From Multifurca ochricompacta (lineage: Eukaryota > Basidiomycota > Agaricomycetes > Russulales > Russulaceae), in NCBI GenBank assembly GCA_022496185.1, contig WTXG01000116.1:51660-115659 (forward strand): a stretch of DNA of 64,000 bases. Reading direction: 5' to 3'. Under the pieces are notes generated by a model, which made no database searches, had not been told where the DNA came from, and was given only the letters and a program-made list of their open reading frames with translations. This document shows positions 1 to 12,879 of the stretch, piece by piece. The translations under genes were made by a program, and so were the position numbers. The first letter of the stretch is position 1. Every line of letters starts with the position of its first letter.

Positions 1-297
1 ATGAAATGGCACCATTTGCCAAGAAAAACACGTAGCCTGAGGTAGAGTGGCAGTCCTCTTGATCTCCCCATGAGGAATCTGCAAAGCCATGAAGGCCACT
101 CTCCCCATTCCCTCCAGAATACCGCAACTTGCAGTCTTTTGTACTATTAAGATACTTTAAGACATACTTTGCAAGTCGCATGTGATCTTGAGAGGGGTTG
201 GAAGCATATTGACTAAGGCGCGCCACAGCGAAACTGATGTCGGGTCTGCTTCCTATCTGCACCCATAGCAGAGACCCCATCAACTGTTGGTACTTCT

Positions 298-2940
298 TTA
301 TTTCTGAAGTAGATGCCTGGCCATCAAACTTGACCAGATGTACATCAGCGCCAGAGGGAGAGGAGTATATACTCGGTTGGAATCCCTCATCCCAAACTTC
401 TCAATAATAGATAAAACGTAGGCTGCTTGATCAATCTCCAGTGTCTTATTAGGACGATCCCTGGTGATGTTAACTCCAAGGTATGACTGGATCTCTCCCA
501 AGTCAGTCATCTCATATCGATTAGATAGAGCTGACTTCAGCCACGTTATCTTATCATTGGAAGACCCAAGTATAGTAATGTCATCTACATAAAGAATGAC
601 ATAAAGTGAATCACCCTCCTGCTTTTGATGAAACACATATACTCCTGCATCAGAGTACGTCCGAGTAAAGCCCAGTTCATTAAGAACTGCATGGAATTGT
701 ACATTCCATGCTCGGGATGCTTGTTTGAGGCCATATAAAGCTTTTTGTAGCCTGCAAACCTTGGATTCTTGACCAGCAACGACGAAACCAATTGGTTGCT
801 CCATGTATATCTCTTCATCCAGATTGCCATGTAGGAATGCCGATTTGACATCCATCTGGTGGATTTCCCAATCCTCTAGCGTAGCTAATGCTAGTAGTAG
901 TCTTAATGACTCAAATCTGGCGACTGGAGAGAATGTTTCATCGAAGTCCACTCCTTCTATTTGAGTGAATCCTTTTGCCACGAGCCTAGCACGAAACCGT
1001 CCATCCGGTTTCAGCTTAAAAACCCATTTTGATTTTACCGCCTTTCTTCCTTCAGGAAGATCCTCAAGGCGCCACACACTAAGTTTATCTAAGGCATCAA
1101 TCTCATATTTACATGCCTCAAGCCATTCACTGGCATTGTCAGACTGCATTGCCTCCTGAAAAGTCAGGGGATCTCTATAGGAGACTCCTGCGGCATTAAG
1201 CAATTCCATGTGCCCAAGTCTGGACGAACCCTGCACAAACTCAGCATTATCCTCATTATAGAATCGAGGATTCATTCGACGTGAACGTTTGGGACGGGCA
1301 GTATCAAGATCTAAATCTTCCTGCACAGCCCTGTCACGTTGCTGAGAGCGTGGACTTTCCCTAGTAAATACTGGTTGGGAAATTTTGCCAACATTCTTCT
1401 TAGATTGTCTTTTGGCACGGGTTCTTTGGGGGAGTTCTGATGGTTCCATGATCTGGGATGGAGGTGTCTGATAGATGGTTATGTCATGTGTCTCATTTTC
1501 GGGTGTGGTAGGCTCAGGATTTATTTGAGGAGGTTCCACTTCCTCCTGTTCCTCAACCTCGGCGTCCTTGTCTTCAGGAGCCTGAGGAACTGTGGCTATT
1601 GCTGGTTGAGGCTGGACAGGCCTCTCAGTTTCTAAGACAAAAGGCGTAACTTTTTCCTTTTGCTTTCCCTTGCTGTCCTTGGCAAGGTTGGATGGGAAGG
1701 ACCCTTCATCGAATGTCACATCTCTTGACAATACGAAGGATCGAGTATGCATATCCCAAAGGAGATATCCTTTAGAGTTAGGTGCGTACCCGACAAAGAC
1801 TGTTTCCCTGGCTTTGTGGTCCAGTTTACGTCTTTTGTCCTCTGGGACTGTGTAGTAGGCTAAACAGCCAAATATTTTAAAGTATGAGACATCTGGAATG
1901 TCCCCATCCAGAAGCTCAAGCGGTGTCCTCCACTTATTGGAACGGATAGGCGTTCTATTGTATATGTGACAGGCTGTTCGCACTGCACATTCCCAGAAAC
2001 CAAGGGAAAGACCAGCATGATGCAGCATGCTTGTAGCCTTTTCCATGATGGTTCTGTTGAACCTTTCAGCCCTTCCATTCTGTTGTGGGGAATATGGCAT
2101 TGTCAATTTATGCTCTATGCCAGCCTTCTCAAGTATAGACTTCAGCTCCCTATTGACATATTCGCCACCTCGGTCAGTGTGTAAGGTCTTTATTTTCTTG
2201 TCTGTTTTATTTTCCAAGAATGCCTTAATGTTACTGAATACCGATGTGAAATCACTTTTTGCCTTCATAGCAACAACTAGAGCTGTTCTGCTAAAGTCGT
2301 CTATGAAGGTGGCGAAGTATAGGTTCCCTTGAATTGAAGTGCATTGCAACGGACCAACTAGATCACTATGAATGACTTCCAAGGGTGCTGAAGCTCTCTT
2401 TTGAGAGGGAGGGAATGGAAGACGGTGTGATTTTCCCATTTCACAGCCATAACATGGCTTGTCTTCCACTTGGCTATTATTTATGTTAAGGCCTTTTACA
2501 GCCTTAGTAGCATATCTTTTGAGGGCCTCTTTTGACATATGACCCATTCGCAGATGCCAGGTGTCAAGACTAGTTGATGCAGTTTTGTGGGATGCAGTAT
2601 TTAGATTCTGCATAGTTTTCCCAAAGACCCAATAGAGTCCCATAGCCTTGACACCTTCCGCTATAATTGTATTATTGTACTTTATTTTGACCTCAGATGG
2701 AGAAAATTCCACTGAGCCACCTTTGTCTGTGATGCAGCTTGTCGACAGTATTCTTTCACTGCCAGGCATGTAAAAGACATTATTTAACTCTAGCTCATAA
2801 TTGTTACGAGTTTTGAGTATGACTTTGCCTGTTCCTTCGACTTGGACTATGGATCCATCACCAATTGTCACCTGATGTCCCTTGTGTGGGAAATACTCAG
2901 AGAAATCATCCAAGTATGGTGTAAATGAGTGGTGGCCCAC
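298..2940 (-). pseudogene. copia-1 pol: protease end, integrase, reverse transcriptase
   Basis: An open frame of about 880 codons. In order it shows the residues after the protease active site, a GAG-pre-integrase zinc region (HLRMGH, then CYGCEMGKSHR), the integrase core (HSDLVGPL, DRGGEYVN, QQNGRAERFN) and a copia reverse transcriptase (ARLVAKGFTQ, DVKSAFLHG, LYVDDITILG). The upstream side is cut by a one-base deletion in the DSG protease motif (about 2940-2955), where MMDSG is in another frame. Downstream, the RT/RNase H continues in a different frame from about 350 to the left edge of the window (DISFAVARLSQ, then GYVFFLANGAIS). The frame has no convincing ATG of its own, as expected for the middle of a polyprotein. 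Nonfunctional copy. Confidence 0.9.
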
Positions 2941-3980
2941 TGTCCATCATCCAAGGATTGCTGCCATCATCGACTTCTTGTGTGTGCTCGGTCATCATTA
3001 AAGTGAAATACGAGGTGTCTCATGCACCTCCTGTATTCTGCCACTACCATTAACTACGGTAGCTACTTGTGTGGAGTTATTATGTACACTGGGGCCTTGC
3101 CCCTTCCTCTTGTTGCCCTTTTTGCCTGCATCAGCATTGGCTCTGTCCTGTTTCCTTTGCCGACATTCATTAGCCTTGTGGCCCGGCTTCTGGCAATAGA
3201 AGCAGGTGACATCATTGGACGATGATGCACCTGCAGGAGGTGGCGTGAAAGTTACTTGTTTTTTATTTTTATTTTTGTTGACATGGGCTGCCTTGTTAAG
3301 GGCAGCCCCAACACCACTTCCTGCGGGGCCGGCTAGTCGGCTTTCCTCATTTAGGAACCTTTGTACAAGGTCCTGAGGGGAAAGGCGGTCAGGGGACCTG
3401 ACGCCAGGATTGAGCCAGCAATGGCATTGTAGGATGGAGGCAGGGATTGGAGCAAAATAAAGCTCAACTGGAGATCAGAGATCTCCATCTCATTTCCTTG
3501 AGAGTACTCCTCACATCCAACACACGCTGCAATTGGGGTCTGAATTGCTTGCCCTCCTCCAGCGGAAGGAGGACACAGAACACCACAATTGTAGGTGGCC
3601 ATGCTACCTACTGAGCCATAGAGCGATTCCAAACGCTCATACTTGGCATTGACAGTGGATACGTTCTGTCAGAGGCAATTTGGGAGTATGTTTCTGGCGA
3701 TGTGACCATCACCAGAACTCCCATGAGGACTCCTCCACTCTGTTCCATTCTGGTACATAGGCTCTGACCATTCTGCAAAGCGTTTGGCGTACTCGTCATC
3801 CTTTTCTCCATCTTCTGGCTTGGGAGGTTCAAGAATTCAGGGGCATCATGTGTATGTGCCTCTTCATTCCATTTATCCTCAGTAGGGCGGTGAAAGACAC
3901 CGACCACTGCTGCCAGTTGGAGCCATCAAGTTTGTCAAACTTGAAGTAGGGGGGAAGACGATGGAAGACATTTGAGATGA
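2941..3980 (-). pseudogene. copia-1 gag and protease start (frameshifted)
   Basis: On the minus strand the N-terminal gag text FKFDKLDGSNWQQW (about 3900-3950) is followed by a UBN2-like middle (YGSVGSMATY, near 3600). Then comes a CCHC zinc knuckle CFYCQKPGHKANEC (about 3160-3215) and a lysine-rich linker. Pieces lie in different frames, with a stop near 3000 before the protease lead-in. The zinc knuckle spacing CX2CX4HX4C is intact. This is the gag of the same element as the pol frame to its left. Confidence 0.75.
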
Positions 3981-4880
3981 TTTTTAAAAAAGGTGATCCT
4001 GGTTCCAAGGAGCAATTAGAACCAGTTGTCCAGGTCTCATTGAAGAGGGCCCGTCCATTCTGTGGCGCTATGCTTCAGAACTTAAAAAAGTCCTGCCTCG
4101 ATGTGCGACTTCTAAGTAGTATAGTAGACTGTCTAGCGCCATCTACAACAAGTCCTAAGCCCACATCAGGGGGACGTTGTGTAAATAGATGGGGAGTCAT
4201 GTCATGGAGGAGCCAACCGCAAGTTCCACTAGAGACAAAGGGTATAGAGCCCTTCCTCTAGTGCTGGTGGTGGAGTCCATGATTAAGCCCTAGATGATTG
4301 GGGCCATGACTATAGTAGACTATTAGGTTTCCTCTGGTTGGGGCGAACCCCCAATGAAAGCAGCGGGTACTTCTGCCCAGAGACAAAACCCTCTAGCTAC
4401 TGTGTAAATACTATAGTAGTTCAAGCCTACTTGTATCGAGCCCAAGCGTCATGGGAGTGACTACCCATGCCTTGTTCTAGACCCTAAACTCTACCAGCAG
4501 GTCGCTAAACCTGGCTTACGGATCGAGCCAAGCATTGACTGAACCTATAGCCTCAAGCCTTCTGGGCAAGTGGCCTACTAAGACTATGGATGGGACGAAA
4601 ACCCAGCTATTAACTATGAATACTATTTACTTAGAGCGCACATGAGGAACTCAAGGTGTTTCACCCGCTTAGGGTCCCTCATCACCTCTTGCAAGAATCC
4701 CCTGAGGGACTAGCCAGACAGATCAAGGTGGGCACATAAAGCGCACCACCTTGTGGACAGTTAAGGGCAAGTAGAAGAGAAATCGAAGCTCACTGTGACG
4801 GTTGATTGGGAAACAAAAGTCTTGAAGCAGTGAGCTTGAAGAAGGTTTGGACTGATCATAAAAGAAGTCAGTTAGTGCAT

Positions 4881-4897
4881 GCCCAGGGCCCATAACC
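4881..4897 (-). other. primer-binding site of copia-1
   Basis: The minus strand reads GGTTATGGGCCCTGGGC directly inside the 5' LTR. GGTTATGGGCCC matches the anticodon-stem region of initiator tRNA-Met used for half-tRNA priming by Drosophila copia and related elements. It fixes the inner LTR border at 4898. Confidence 0.75.
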
Positions 4898-5400
4898 TGT
4901 GAAACAGGCATGTGCGCAGCATACTGACTGTGAGGTTAGCGGGTTATGCTAGACAAAGACAAGTTACTTCAGAGGTAGAAGAAACTCTATTATACTATAC
5001 TACACACCTAGACAAAGACAAGTTCTATATACAGAGTTAGTCTTAAGGTAGTGATGATAGTAGAGAGGACGACTTACACTTCAGAGGTAGAAGAAACTCT
5101 GAAGTGTAAGAGACGAAACAGACACCCTTATATACACTTTCAAGGGATGGTCTGTGCACTGGGAATAAGTCCACAAGTGCCGGACAAAGTCCAAACAATA
5201 AACAAGAGGGAGAAAGGCCATTGGCCATTACAGAAATCACATGTTACATGGTGTATCAGTCAGCTACTGCGGAATGTGAGAAAGAATGTAATAAAGATAA
5301 TGTAAATAGTCCGAAACTCCGGTATCTAATCTAATCTACAAAGTAGCTAATCTAATCACCTGATGCCTGAAGCATCACCGAACATCTCCTGTGTTCAACA
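4898..5400 (-). repeat. 5' LTR of copia-1 (503 bp)
   Basis: Starts TG and ends CA on both strands and abuts the primer-binding site. It shares long stretches with the solo LTR at 31811-32322, including the near-identical block with the TATATA motif (5125-5135 here). The five bases after it are CCACA; the matching duplication lies outside the window. Confidence 0.85.
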
Positions 5401-6227
5401 CCACATACCTTGAGAGCCTTTGGACATCAAAAACACAACTAGACACAGTCAACACCTGGCTGTGACACACACATTGTGCTGAACACCTGCACCAGGTGTT
5501 ACAAGTGTGTCCTACTTAAATACAAGTATTCTAGTGTCCTTGTAAGTAAAGTAGAATGTAGTATAGTAAATATACATGTGAATCTCTAGTGGGAACTGAA
5601 GCAGGAATTGTAAGTGGTGTTGCACCCACTCCAAAAGTGAATCAGTGTCAATCAAGTCAGTCCGAGGAATTTAGCGATTAGATAAGAAAGATCCATCAGC
5701 TCCAGTCACATGACTCGGAGTGAGAAGTGTCCAAAAACGTTGATTTGAAACAAAGTCGAACGCGCGCGGGTTGAAAAACCGTCACAAAACGTCACAATCA
5801 TGTCACAAACGCGTCACAAACCGTTACATCGACAAAAGCGTCACAGGGGCTGTGGGCTTTTAGCAATTGTTCAATATAGTTTCACCACGATCTCAACATC
5901 TTATCTTATCTACATAGCAAGTGCAGGATAGAAGCACCTGTTACAAACAATGTTATTGATACAAGCTAAACTAAGATAATTTATGTTACAGGAGTTAGAT
6001 AAGAGACATAATATGGCAGAAAGCCAAAGCAGTGGCCAGGTGTTGATATAATGTAAATGCAGCTAAAACTTGATTTGACGCTGTAAAGCCGCGGCTTGGG
6101 CCTAAGCCGGGCCTAAGCCGGCTGGAAGCTGTTGCTACGGCCCAGGCTTAAGTTTTGAAAAGCCTAAGCCGCCAAAAGCCGAGCCTAAGCCGCGGCTTCA
6201 GGCCGAGCCGGAGCCGTCACAACACTA
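5401..6227. mobile_element. hAT-type transposon, right-hand part only
   Basis: No coding signal. The right end reads CGTCACAACACTA, giving a TAGTGTTGTGACGG terminus on the other strand, typical of hAT ends. Two subterminal repeat sets point the same way: GTCACAAA words at 5780-5855 and AAGCCG/GCCTAAGCC words at 6088-6205. The following bases ACCCTGAC (6228-6235) would be its 8-bp target duplication. The left end is not in view because copia-1 sits between; it probably lies left of the window. Confidence 0.6.
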
Positions 6228-6275
6228 ACCCTGACCACATACCCGGCAGGTTGCACCTACCCATAGCGAACATTA
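6228..6275. mobile_element. right terminus of a second hAT element (relic)
   Basis: 48 bp matching the right end of the intact hAT element at 35484-36046: CCCTGACCACATACCC, then ACCTACCCATAGCGAAC, then the terminus. Its outer end TAATGTTCGCTATGGG pairs with TAGTGTTCGC of that element. It is cut on the left by the hAT end at 6227 and abuts a LINE fragment on the right, so it had itself inserted into that LINE. Confidence 0.7.
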
Positions 6276-6790
6276 CTCACATCCTCTTGGACTGCCCCCT
6301 CCACTCCCTCATCTGCATCGAGCATTGCTCCCACATCACTCTACTCCCCCAGTCCGACCCCATGGACTGGCCTCTCATCTTTGCCAATAAGTTCCTAGCA
6401 GAGGACTTATTGCTCTTCATCCAACATTCCTGTGCCTTCACTGCACTGCCTTCCTCCTTACAACCTTGCAAGCCTGACTGAGTTGAGCAGGCAACATCAG
6501 GTAAGTCTTTGTCTGCAATTTCGCATTCGGTCCTTTACCCTCCCACATCGCATTCTTTGATATCTCATTCACTGTTTGCCACTTTCCCCTTTTTTCCAAA
6601 CCCACACTCAATCCTTTTATCCCCACTCTTTACTTAACCCTTTTCCTCCAAGTGAGGTTTTACATTTTTGCTATTTTTCTCACAAATAGTTACCACTGTC
6701 TGCCTAATAGCTACTCTATACCATAGTAGCTGCACGATGTGGGACACATCCTGAAGTGCAAATAATTTCGATTTCAAAAAAATAAATAAC
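6276..6790 (+). mobile_element. 5'-truncated Tad-like LINE fragment
   Basis: Encodes the last residues of a LINE ORF2: LTHILLDCPLH, ending PCKPD and a stop at 6479-6481. This aligns with FTHILLECPLY..REPD at the end of the LINE B ORF2 (37825 on the minus strand). After a 3' UTR of about 290 bp it ends GCTGCACGATGTGGGAC..TTTCAAAAAAA, the same tail seen at the 3' ends of LINEs A and B and of the fragment at 55953. Nonfunctional remnant. Confidence 0.8.
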
Positions 6791-7317
6791 ATGAACCAAT
6801 GAACAACAGTCCTGTGACCCGTGACCCACGTTTTGCATCGCGACAGGCGGGCCGAGGGATTCCGGGTGGGAACAGCAAAGGCCAAAGGAGGGAAGAGGAG
6901 CGCCGCAATTAGTTCTACCTAGCCGTGTGCTCTCTCCTTATCTCACACTTGTGCAACGAGTTTCCTTGATCTCTCACAAGCCTGTCCACGGAGAAGTGGA
7001 GTTTCTTTTTTTTGAATAAGTTTAATTATTTCCTCTCTTCCCCGTCTCGTCAGTGTCAGTCAGGGTGAATGGATATGACGGGTAGGACATCTAGCCGGCC
7101 GTCGTATGGAATTGAACGGTCACAAGACATCACCGTCGTGGAGCAAGCGTTAGCTTAAGGTTGTTCTGCATTTGGAGGTTTCTATCCTATCCGAGGAAAG
7201 AAAGACTAGTCGGGAGAACCATTCAACCACCCCCCTTGGCCTTAAAACGATTGAGACGGGGTGTTCTCATGTTCTTTACGCCTCCCTCAACGCTTGCCAC
7301 TGCGCTCTGATAGAAAT
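6791..7317. other. Intergenic region upstream of the sugar transporter
   Basis: No gene or repeat recognised. It must hold the promoter and 5' UTR of the transporter that starts at 7318. No clear TATA box was seen. Confidence 0.5.
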
Positions 7318-9400
7318 ATGGGTAAAGGGGTATGCAGTCATTTGTCCCCTAAATTTCTTTCGTTCTTACCCTTATCTTTTTTATGCAGTACAATGCTGCT
7401 ATTGCTTCGAACCCGGTATGTTTTCAGCGCTTCCTATAGAAATCGCAGGCACCAACATACATTCAGTACATTGTCGGGTCCTTTGCATGTATTGGCGGAG
7501 GTCTTTTCGGACTGGACATTTCGTCCATGTCCGGGGTTCTGAATGTACGTACCAACATAGGCACTCTGTTGAGAATCACTGTTGATCCCCCTTCAGAACG
7601 ATGCGTATAAGAAGACGTTCGGAAACGTACGTCCAACCCTCATACTAATTCGATACCAGTAAGTTGATGCCGTGAGGACGTAGCCGGACCCAAACATTCA
7701 AGGTGCTATCGTTGCTGCGATGCCTGCTGGCTCCTTTGGCGGTGCCTTGTTGGTTAGTTACATTGCAGATCGGATCGGTCGCAAGAAGACCATCATACTT
7801 TCGGGTCTCATATGGGTTATTGGCTCCATCTTGCAATGTGCCTCTGTCGTACGCATCCTTTTCCCTTCATCCTTTCGCCATCTTTATCTTTTCAGGACCG
7901 CGGTATGCTTATCACCGGCCGAGTAATCTCTGGGATATCCGTTGGTATCGCATCGGCTATCGTCCCGCTCTATCAGTCTGAAATCACCGCGCCGTCCATC
8001 CGCGGTCGCCTCGTCTCGCTTCAACAATGGTCGATAACGTGGGGCATCCTCATTCAATATTTCATCCAGTTTGGTTGCTCTTACATCGACGGCGTCGCGT
8101 CTTTTCGGATTCCGTGGGGTCTGCAGATGATTCCGGCCATCGTACTCTCCGTTGGCATGCTGGTCTTCCCCGAGTCCCCCAGGTGGCTCCTTGACCATCA
8201 ACGGTGTGTTGTGTGTTTTGTGTTTTCAGGTGCGAGAGCAAGGGTCACCAGCCCATCTAACCTTTAATTCTCCCAGGGAGGCGGAGGCTCTCGAGGTTCT
8301 TGCTGACCTGCATGGAAAGGGAAATCCCAAGGATGAGCTAGTCCAACTCGAATATAAGGAAATCAAACAGCAAGTGTACTTTGAGCGGACGGAGGGGGCC
8401 AAGTCATACCTTGACCTACTCAAACCTGGCGTCCTGCATCGTGTCTCCCTTGGCGCATCCCTTCAGATGTGGTCTCAGCTCACTGGCATGAACATTATGA
8501 TGTACGTCTCTATCTATCCACATCCGGCAACTTCACGCGGTCACATTTATGGCAGGTACTATATAATTTATGTTTTTCAGGGCGCTGGCCTGACAGGTCG
8601 TCGCGGAAACCTGATCGCTGATTCGGTGCAGTATGTCCTCAACGTGGCGTTCACAATCCCGGCCATCTTATACATTGACAAGTGGGGAAGACGGCCTATG
8701 CTCCTCGTTGGTACACTATTGATGGCGTTCTTCCTCTTCCTAGTCGGTGGACTTCAGGGTCATTTTGGCGGCTGGGGCGTTGTCGACCAGTCCCGAGTAT
8801 GGGTCATCCGTGGTCATGAGAGTGCCACCAAGGGCATCATTGTCTGCTCGTACCTCTTCGTGTGCAGGTTAGTTCTTAATCCTATTGGTCGTTCGTGCTT
8901 AACAGTTTTTTCGTACGCTGATTTTGATTCCTAGCTTTGCTATCACTATGGGCCCTGTCTCGTGGACCTACCCCGCAGAGATCTTTCCGATGCGCGTCCG
9001 CGCCAAGGCGGTCTCCTTGTCTACGGCATCGAACTGGTTGTTCAACTTTGCGCTTGCGTGGGCAGTCCCTCCCGGTCTCTCCAATATCGCGTACAAGACT
9101 TATTTCATCTTTGGCTCGTTCAACGTCGCAGCGTTCATCCACATTTTTTTCATGTTCCCCGAGACCGCCGGGTGTACTCTTGAGGAGGTCGAGGAGGTAT
9201 TCGTGCAAGGCCACACGTTCACTGCCTGGCGGGTGGACCGTAGCGTCGGCCGGAAAACACTGGAGCAAGCAGGGGAGGAGCCCAAGGGTTATGCTGTACG
9301 TACTGTCCCGTCCCACGGCTTTTTTCTTTTCTTTTTTCTCCCGGCTTCTGCATTTAGTAACATTTTCACACAGGAGGATGAGAAGGACGCAAAGTTTTGA
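7318..9400 (+). CDS. MFS sugar transporter (hexose/quinate type), 10 exons, 520 aa
   Basis: A 12-TM plasma-membrane sugar porter, predicted to carry hexoses or related polyols by proton symport. Exons 7318-7329, 7389-7415, 7449-7544, 7597-7626, 7684-7848, 7896-8203, 8277-8501, 8556-8867, 8935-9295 and 9374-9400 join in frame to 1563 nt. Visible family signatures are GGGLFGLD (residues 29-36), DRIGRKK (84-90), FPESPRWLL (about 200), QLTGMNIMMYY, DKWGRRPML (about 329-337), TYPAEIFPMR (about 402) and FPETAGCTLEEVEEVF (about 463). The start is ATGGGTAAAGGG, a 4-codon first exon, chosen because MGKGYNAAIASNP then reads straight into TM1. The exon 4/5 joint (7626/7684) is the least certain. Substrate cannot be read from sequence. 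Nothing indicates decay. Confidence 0.93.
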
Positions 9401-10129
9401 CGAAGAGAAGGTGTCTTCGCGATAAAAAAATTGATGGACATTAATAATGATTGTGGGTAGGTATTTTGGGGTTTCTTATTGTGATGTTGATTCATTACTA
9501 TCCGTTCCCTGGTCGTCTTGCGTGTATTTCACCCACGGCTGATGCATACAGGTTCTCCTTCTTTTCATGTATCAGCAGACCCTGAATAATAAAATCAACA
9601 TGCGTTATTTTGTTTGCTGAAATGGATCATCGAGCTTGACGAGCGAGCGGTGATTTAACGTCTGAAACCTAAAAATAAAAAAGTAGTACAGCGTGCGCTT
9701 AGGATCTAGGCCGCTCACACCCACCCATACAAGTCATTGTGAGCCAGTGATCGATTTGTTCCACACAGCTCCACTGGTACGAAGAACGGGAACTTACATC
9801 AGGGATCAGAAATAGAACCCTTTGGATGGATGAGGCTGTGAACTTGTCCTGTGAGACTGTGAGAGAGATCGGTGGTTATGCGGGGTGGGGCAGAGCTTAA
9901 CTAACCTTACAGACTTATATTATGTAATAAGTAAATTATAATAAACCGGATACGACCGATTTCTTTATTTCTTTTCATTTAACGGCTCTGATCTTTCTGA
10001 GAACTGACTGACTTCGAGTAATGATGCCCATTATAAGCCGCTTTCACGGTTGACTGAACCTAGCAGCACACAAGGTTTCCCCCCTCCCCCAGTGCCCGTC
10101 AGTGACCTGTCTCTTATCTGCCTTCATAA
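9401..10129. other. Intergenic region, transporter to P450
   Basis: About 730 bp between two genes on the same strand. AT-rich, with AATAATAAAATC near 9586-9597 as a possible polyadenylation context for the transporter. No gene or repeat recognised. Confidence 0.5.
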
Positions 10130-12682
10130 ATGGCCGTCGCCGTCATTCTCTTATCTGTTGTTTTCCCTTTCCTTCTTTGGAAGCTCATAAGCCGGCCGAG
10201 GTCTCCGAGCCCTCTCAAGTCCGTGGCGGGTCCAGAAAAGGAACACTGGTTCAAGGGTAACTATTGACTGAATAACTAATCCCACCCCTCACTCAAGCTA
10301 GTCGTTGTACAGGGAATTATCATAGGATATTCCAGGATGGTTTGAAATACAATCTCCAGCTTGTACGAAAGTACGGTGGTGTGATCAAGATTCACGCCTT
10401 ACTGGGCGTGAGTGATCCCTCATTGGATCATGTCTTGAGCGCCCCTTCCCTCCCTTTCATTTCTCTGTAGAAGGAACAACTATACGTTTCAGACCCACTG
10501 GCTCTCCATTACATTGTCGTGAAGGAGCAGCACATATATACCGAGACGGATATGTTCATCGCGTACGCCCTCACATCCTTCGGAGAAATGGTCTGCGTTG
10601 AACATAATGCTACAGGGGAAACAAGCTCATATTCGGAGAAGGTCTCATTTCAACTCTTGGTGCGTGTGTCGATAAGATCCCAATCTCTTCACTGACTGAA
10701 AATTGTTTTGCGAGAAGGCGAACAGCACAGAAAGCAGCGAAAGATGCTCAATCCCGTCTTCTCTCTTGCTAACATGCGGGAACTGCTGCCGGTCATTCAA
10801 CCCATTGCCTTCAAAATGCGTTCCGTACTCCTTTCCCAACTCCCGACCGACGGTGGTGAGCAGAGTTGGCCCTCCCTTATACAGCTGTAACTTAACCTTT
10901 CCCCCCTTCCCCGTTAGACTCACAGGAAGTTGACGTACTTCCTTGGATGTCACGTGGTACTCTGGAGTACATATCTCAAGCCGGCTTGGGTTACACGTTC
11001 AACGCGCTTGAGCCCACTCGAAGCCACAGTTTCACAGAAGCCATTAAGAGTCTCGCGTAAGCCACTCGGTCGTGTCCTCGTAACCCCCTCGACCTGATGA
11101 CCAATAGTCCAGCTGCGCTGAAGCTACTTCTTCTACGCCCCTTCGTTCCTTTAGCCGTCCGCAATCTCTCTGTGTACTGGCGAAATAAGTTGGTGGATTG
11201 GTCTCCAGTACAGCCCTTGCGCGATTTACGCCGGATCGTTGAAATTATGGACAAGTCGAGCAGGAAGATATTTTTCGAGAAGAAGGCCGAGCTGGAGAAT
11301 CCCACCACCGAAACCATTGATAATGAAGCTATCAAAAGCGAGGGTAACCTCGGTGACCGGATGAAAGGGAAGGATATCATGACAATCTTGCGTACGTTTC
11401 TTCACGTCGTCGTCACTTCTTCAAATTGATCATGTGCATCTAGTCAAGGCAAACGCATCTTCTGATTCTACCGAGAGATTGACAGAAGCTGAGTTACTCG
11501 GCCAGATGAAGTGCGTCTTTCTGTTTCATCAGCACAAATTGTTACAGGTGCTAGAGTCAGTGTAGCACCGTCATTTTTGCAGGGTTTGAAACGTCCACCA
11601 TCGCCATTTCTCGTCTTCTCTACATTCTGGCGTCCGAACGAACAGTGCAAGCGCGAATCCGCAATGAGCTACGTCGTGCCAAACTGGACTACGCGGCCTC
11701 CCGTGATATTCCATTGGACGGGAGCTGGAATGATATCGAGCTTCCGTATGATGTCTTGATGTCTCTGCCTTATCTCGACGCTGTAGTTCGCGAGACGCTG
11801 CGAGTATACCCACCAACATCGCTTCTTAGCAGGACGTGTGTGCTTCTTCTCTTTCTACCTTTTCTTTTCTTTGACATTTCCCCACCTTGTAATAGGGCAC
11901 GGGAGACTACGACTCTTCCGTTGCAATATCCGATTCTGTCCGCGACGACAGGCGAGAAAGTGAATTCGGTTGTCGTACCGGAAGGCACGACAGTGATCAT
12001 CTCCATCCTTGCTGCGAATCACAACAAAACGGTCTGGGGAGAAGACGCTTCGGAGTGGCGGCCTGAACGGTGGTTGAGCGATTCTGGGGAACGAGTTCGT
12101 TTGAATCAAGATCGAGAACAACTTGACGGGACGTTTGGGGATGGTGCGGAAGGCTCTGCGGGAGCCACTCCTGGGAATCGTGGGGGAGTTAAATATCCAG
12201 GAGTTTATGCGTCAATGTCAGCTATGCGTTTTTTTTTTTGTCGTTGCCATGGTTACACGGGCTGATGCTTGAACTTTCCTTTACAGGATGACGTTCCTAG
12301 GAGGTGGTCGAGCATGCATGTACGGACACATCCCTTCTCCTCGGTCACTATTCTTCGTGGGGCTGACGGGCTGACCAAAAAAAATTTTGGCTTGGCTTTA
12401 CAGTGGTTTCAAATTCGCGGAGATGGAGATCAGTACGTACATTTTTCGTAGCTACTGGCTAGGATTGATTTGTTGGTTTGCACAGAACAAATCATCACGA
12501 CGCTCATTTCATGCATGCATTTTTCTCTGCCATCTTTGAGGGATGAAAATGGTAATAAGAAAGAGATATACTGGAAGATGAACGGTTTGCAAGTGCCTGT
12601 CGTACAACCGCCCTTTGGCGATGGGAAGACCGCACAGGTACCGTTGGACATCCGGGTGGTGCACGAGGAAGACTTTTCGTAA
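10130..12682 (+). CDS. Cytochrome P450 monooxygenase, 13 exons, 611 aa
   Basis: A heme-thiolate monooxygenase anchored in the ER by the N-terminal helix MAVAVILLSVVFPFLLW. Exons 10130-10256, 10313-10407, 10471-10562, 10616-10659, 10718-10855, 10918-11056, 11108-11391, 11444-11510, 11566-11835, 11896-12216, 12287-12319, 12404-12432 and 12486-12682 sum to 1836 nt with no internal stop. Key motifs are all present: I-helix AGFETS (334-339), ExxR as ETLR (405-408), PERW, and heme loop FLGGGRACIG (529-538) with the iron-ligand Cys536. The C-terminus (GNKKEIYWKMNGL..PLDIRVV) fits long basidiomycete P450s; the length is somewhat above the usual 500-560. The substrate is unknown. It lies 2.2 kb from the first secreted-peptide gene and could belong to a peptide or metabolite pathway, but nothing in the sequence proves that. 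Confidence 0.93.
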
Positions 12683-12879
12683 TTGGAATCACTCAAATTT
12701 GCCCTCTTCAATAGTTCTATTTTGTTACTTTGTAATGCTTTTTTCTCTATTTCTTTTTGGGCTGTGAAGCTTGAACTACAAGTTCTGTGGAGATGGTACG
12801 TGTCATGATGTTAGATTATGTAATTATTGCGAGGAGGATTAATGCCCTGGCCTATGGCACCTCCCCCCAGATCATCTAT

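Larger units (their letters stand above)
1..5400 (-). mobile_element. Ty1/copia retrotransposon copia-1 (5' LTR to RNase H, decayed)
   Basis: An LTR retrotransposon running right to left and open at the left edge. From its 5' end it has an LTR (4898-5400), a primer-binding site (4881-4897), a leader of about 900 bp with no clear coding signal, a gag remnant, and protease, integrase, reverse transcriptase and RNase H regions. The 3' LTR lies outside the window. The frame is broken in gag, at the protease DSG motif and near 320-370, so this copy cannot make an intact polyprotein. A related solo LTR sits at 31811-32322. Order gag-PR-INT-RT-RH and the half-tRNA primer site identify the copia superfamily. 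Confidence 0.93.

Noticed and set aside
8221..8276. A separate short exon after position 8229 in the sugar transporter
   Set aside because: It would require a 26-nt intron; a single intron 8204-8276 joins QR to EAEALEVLADLHG in frame.
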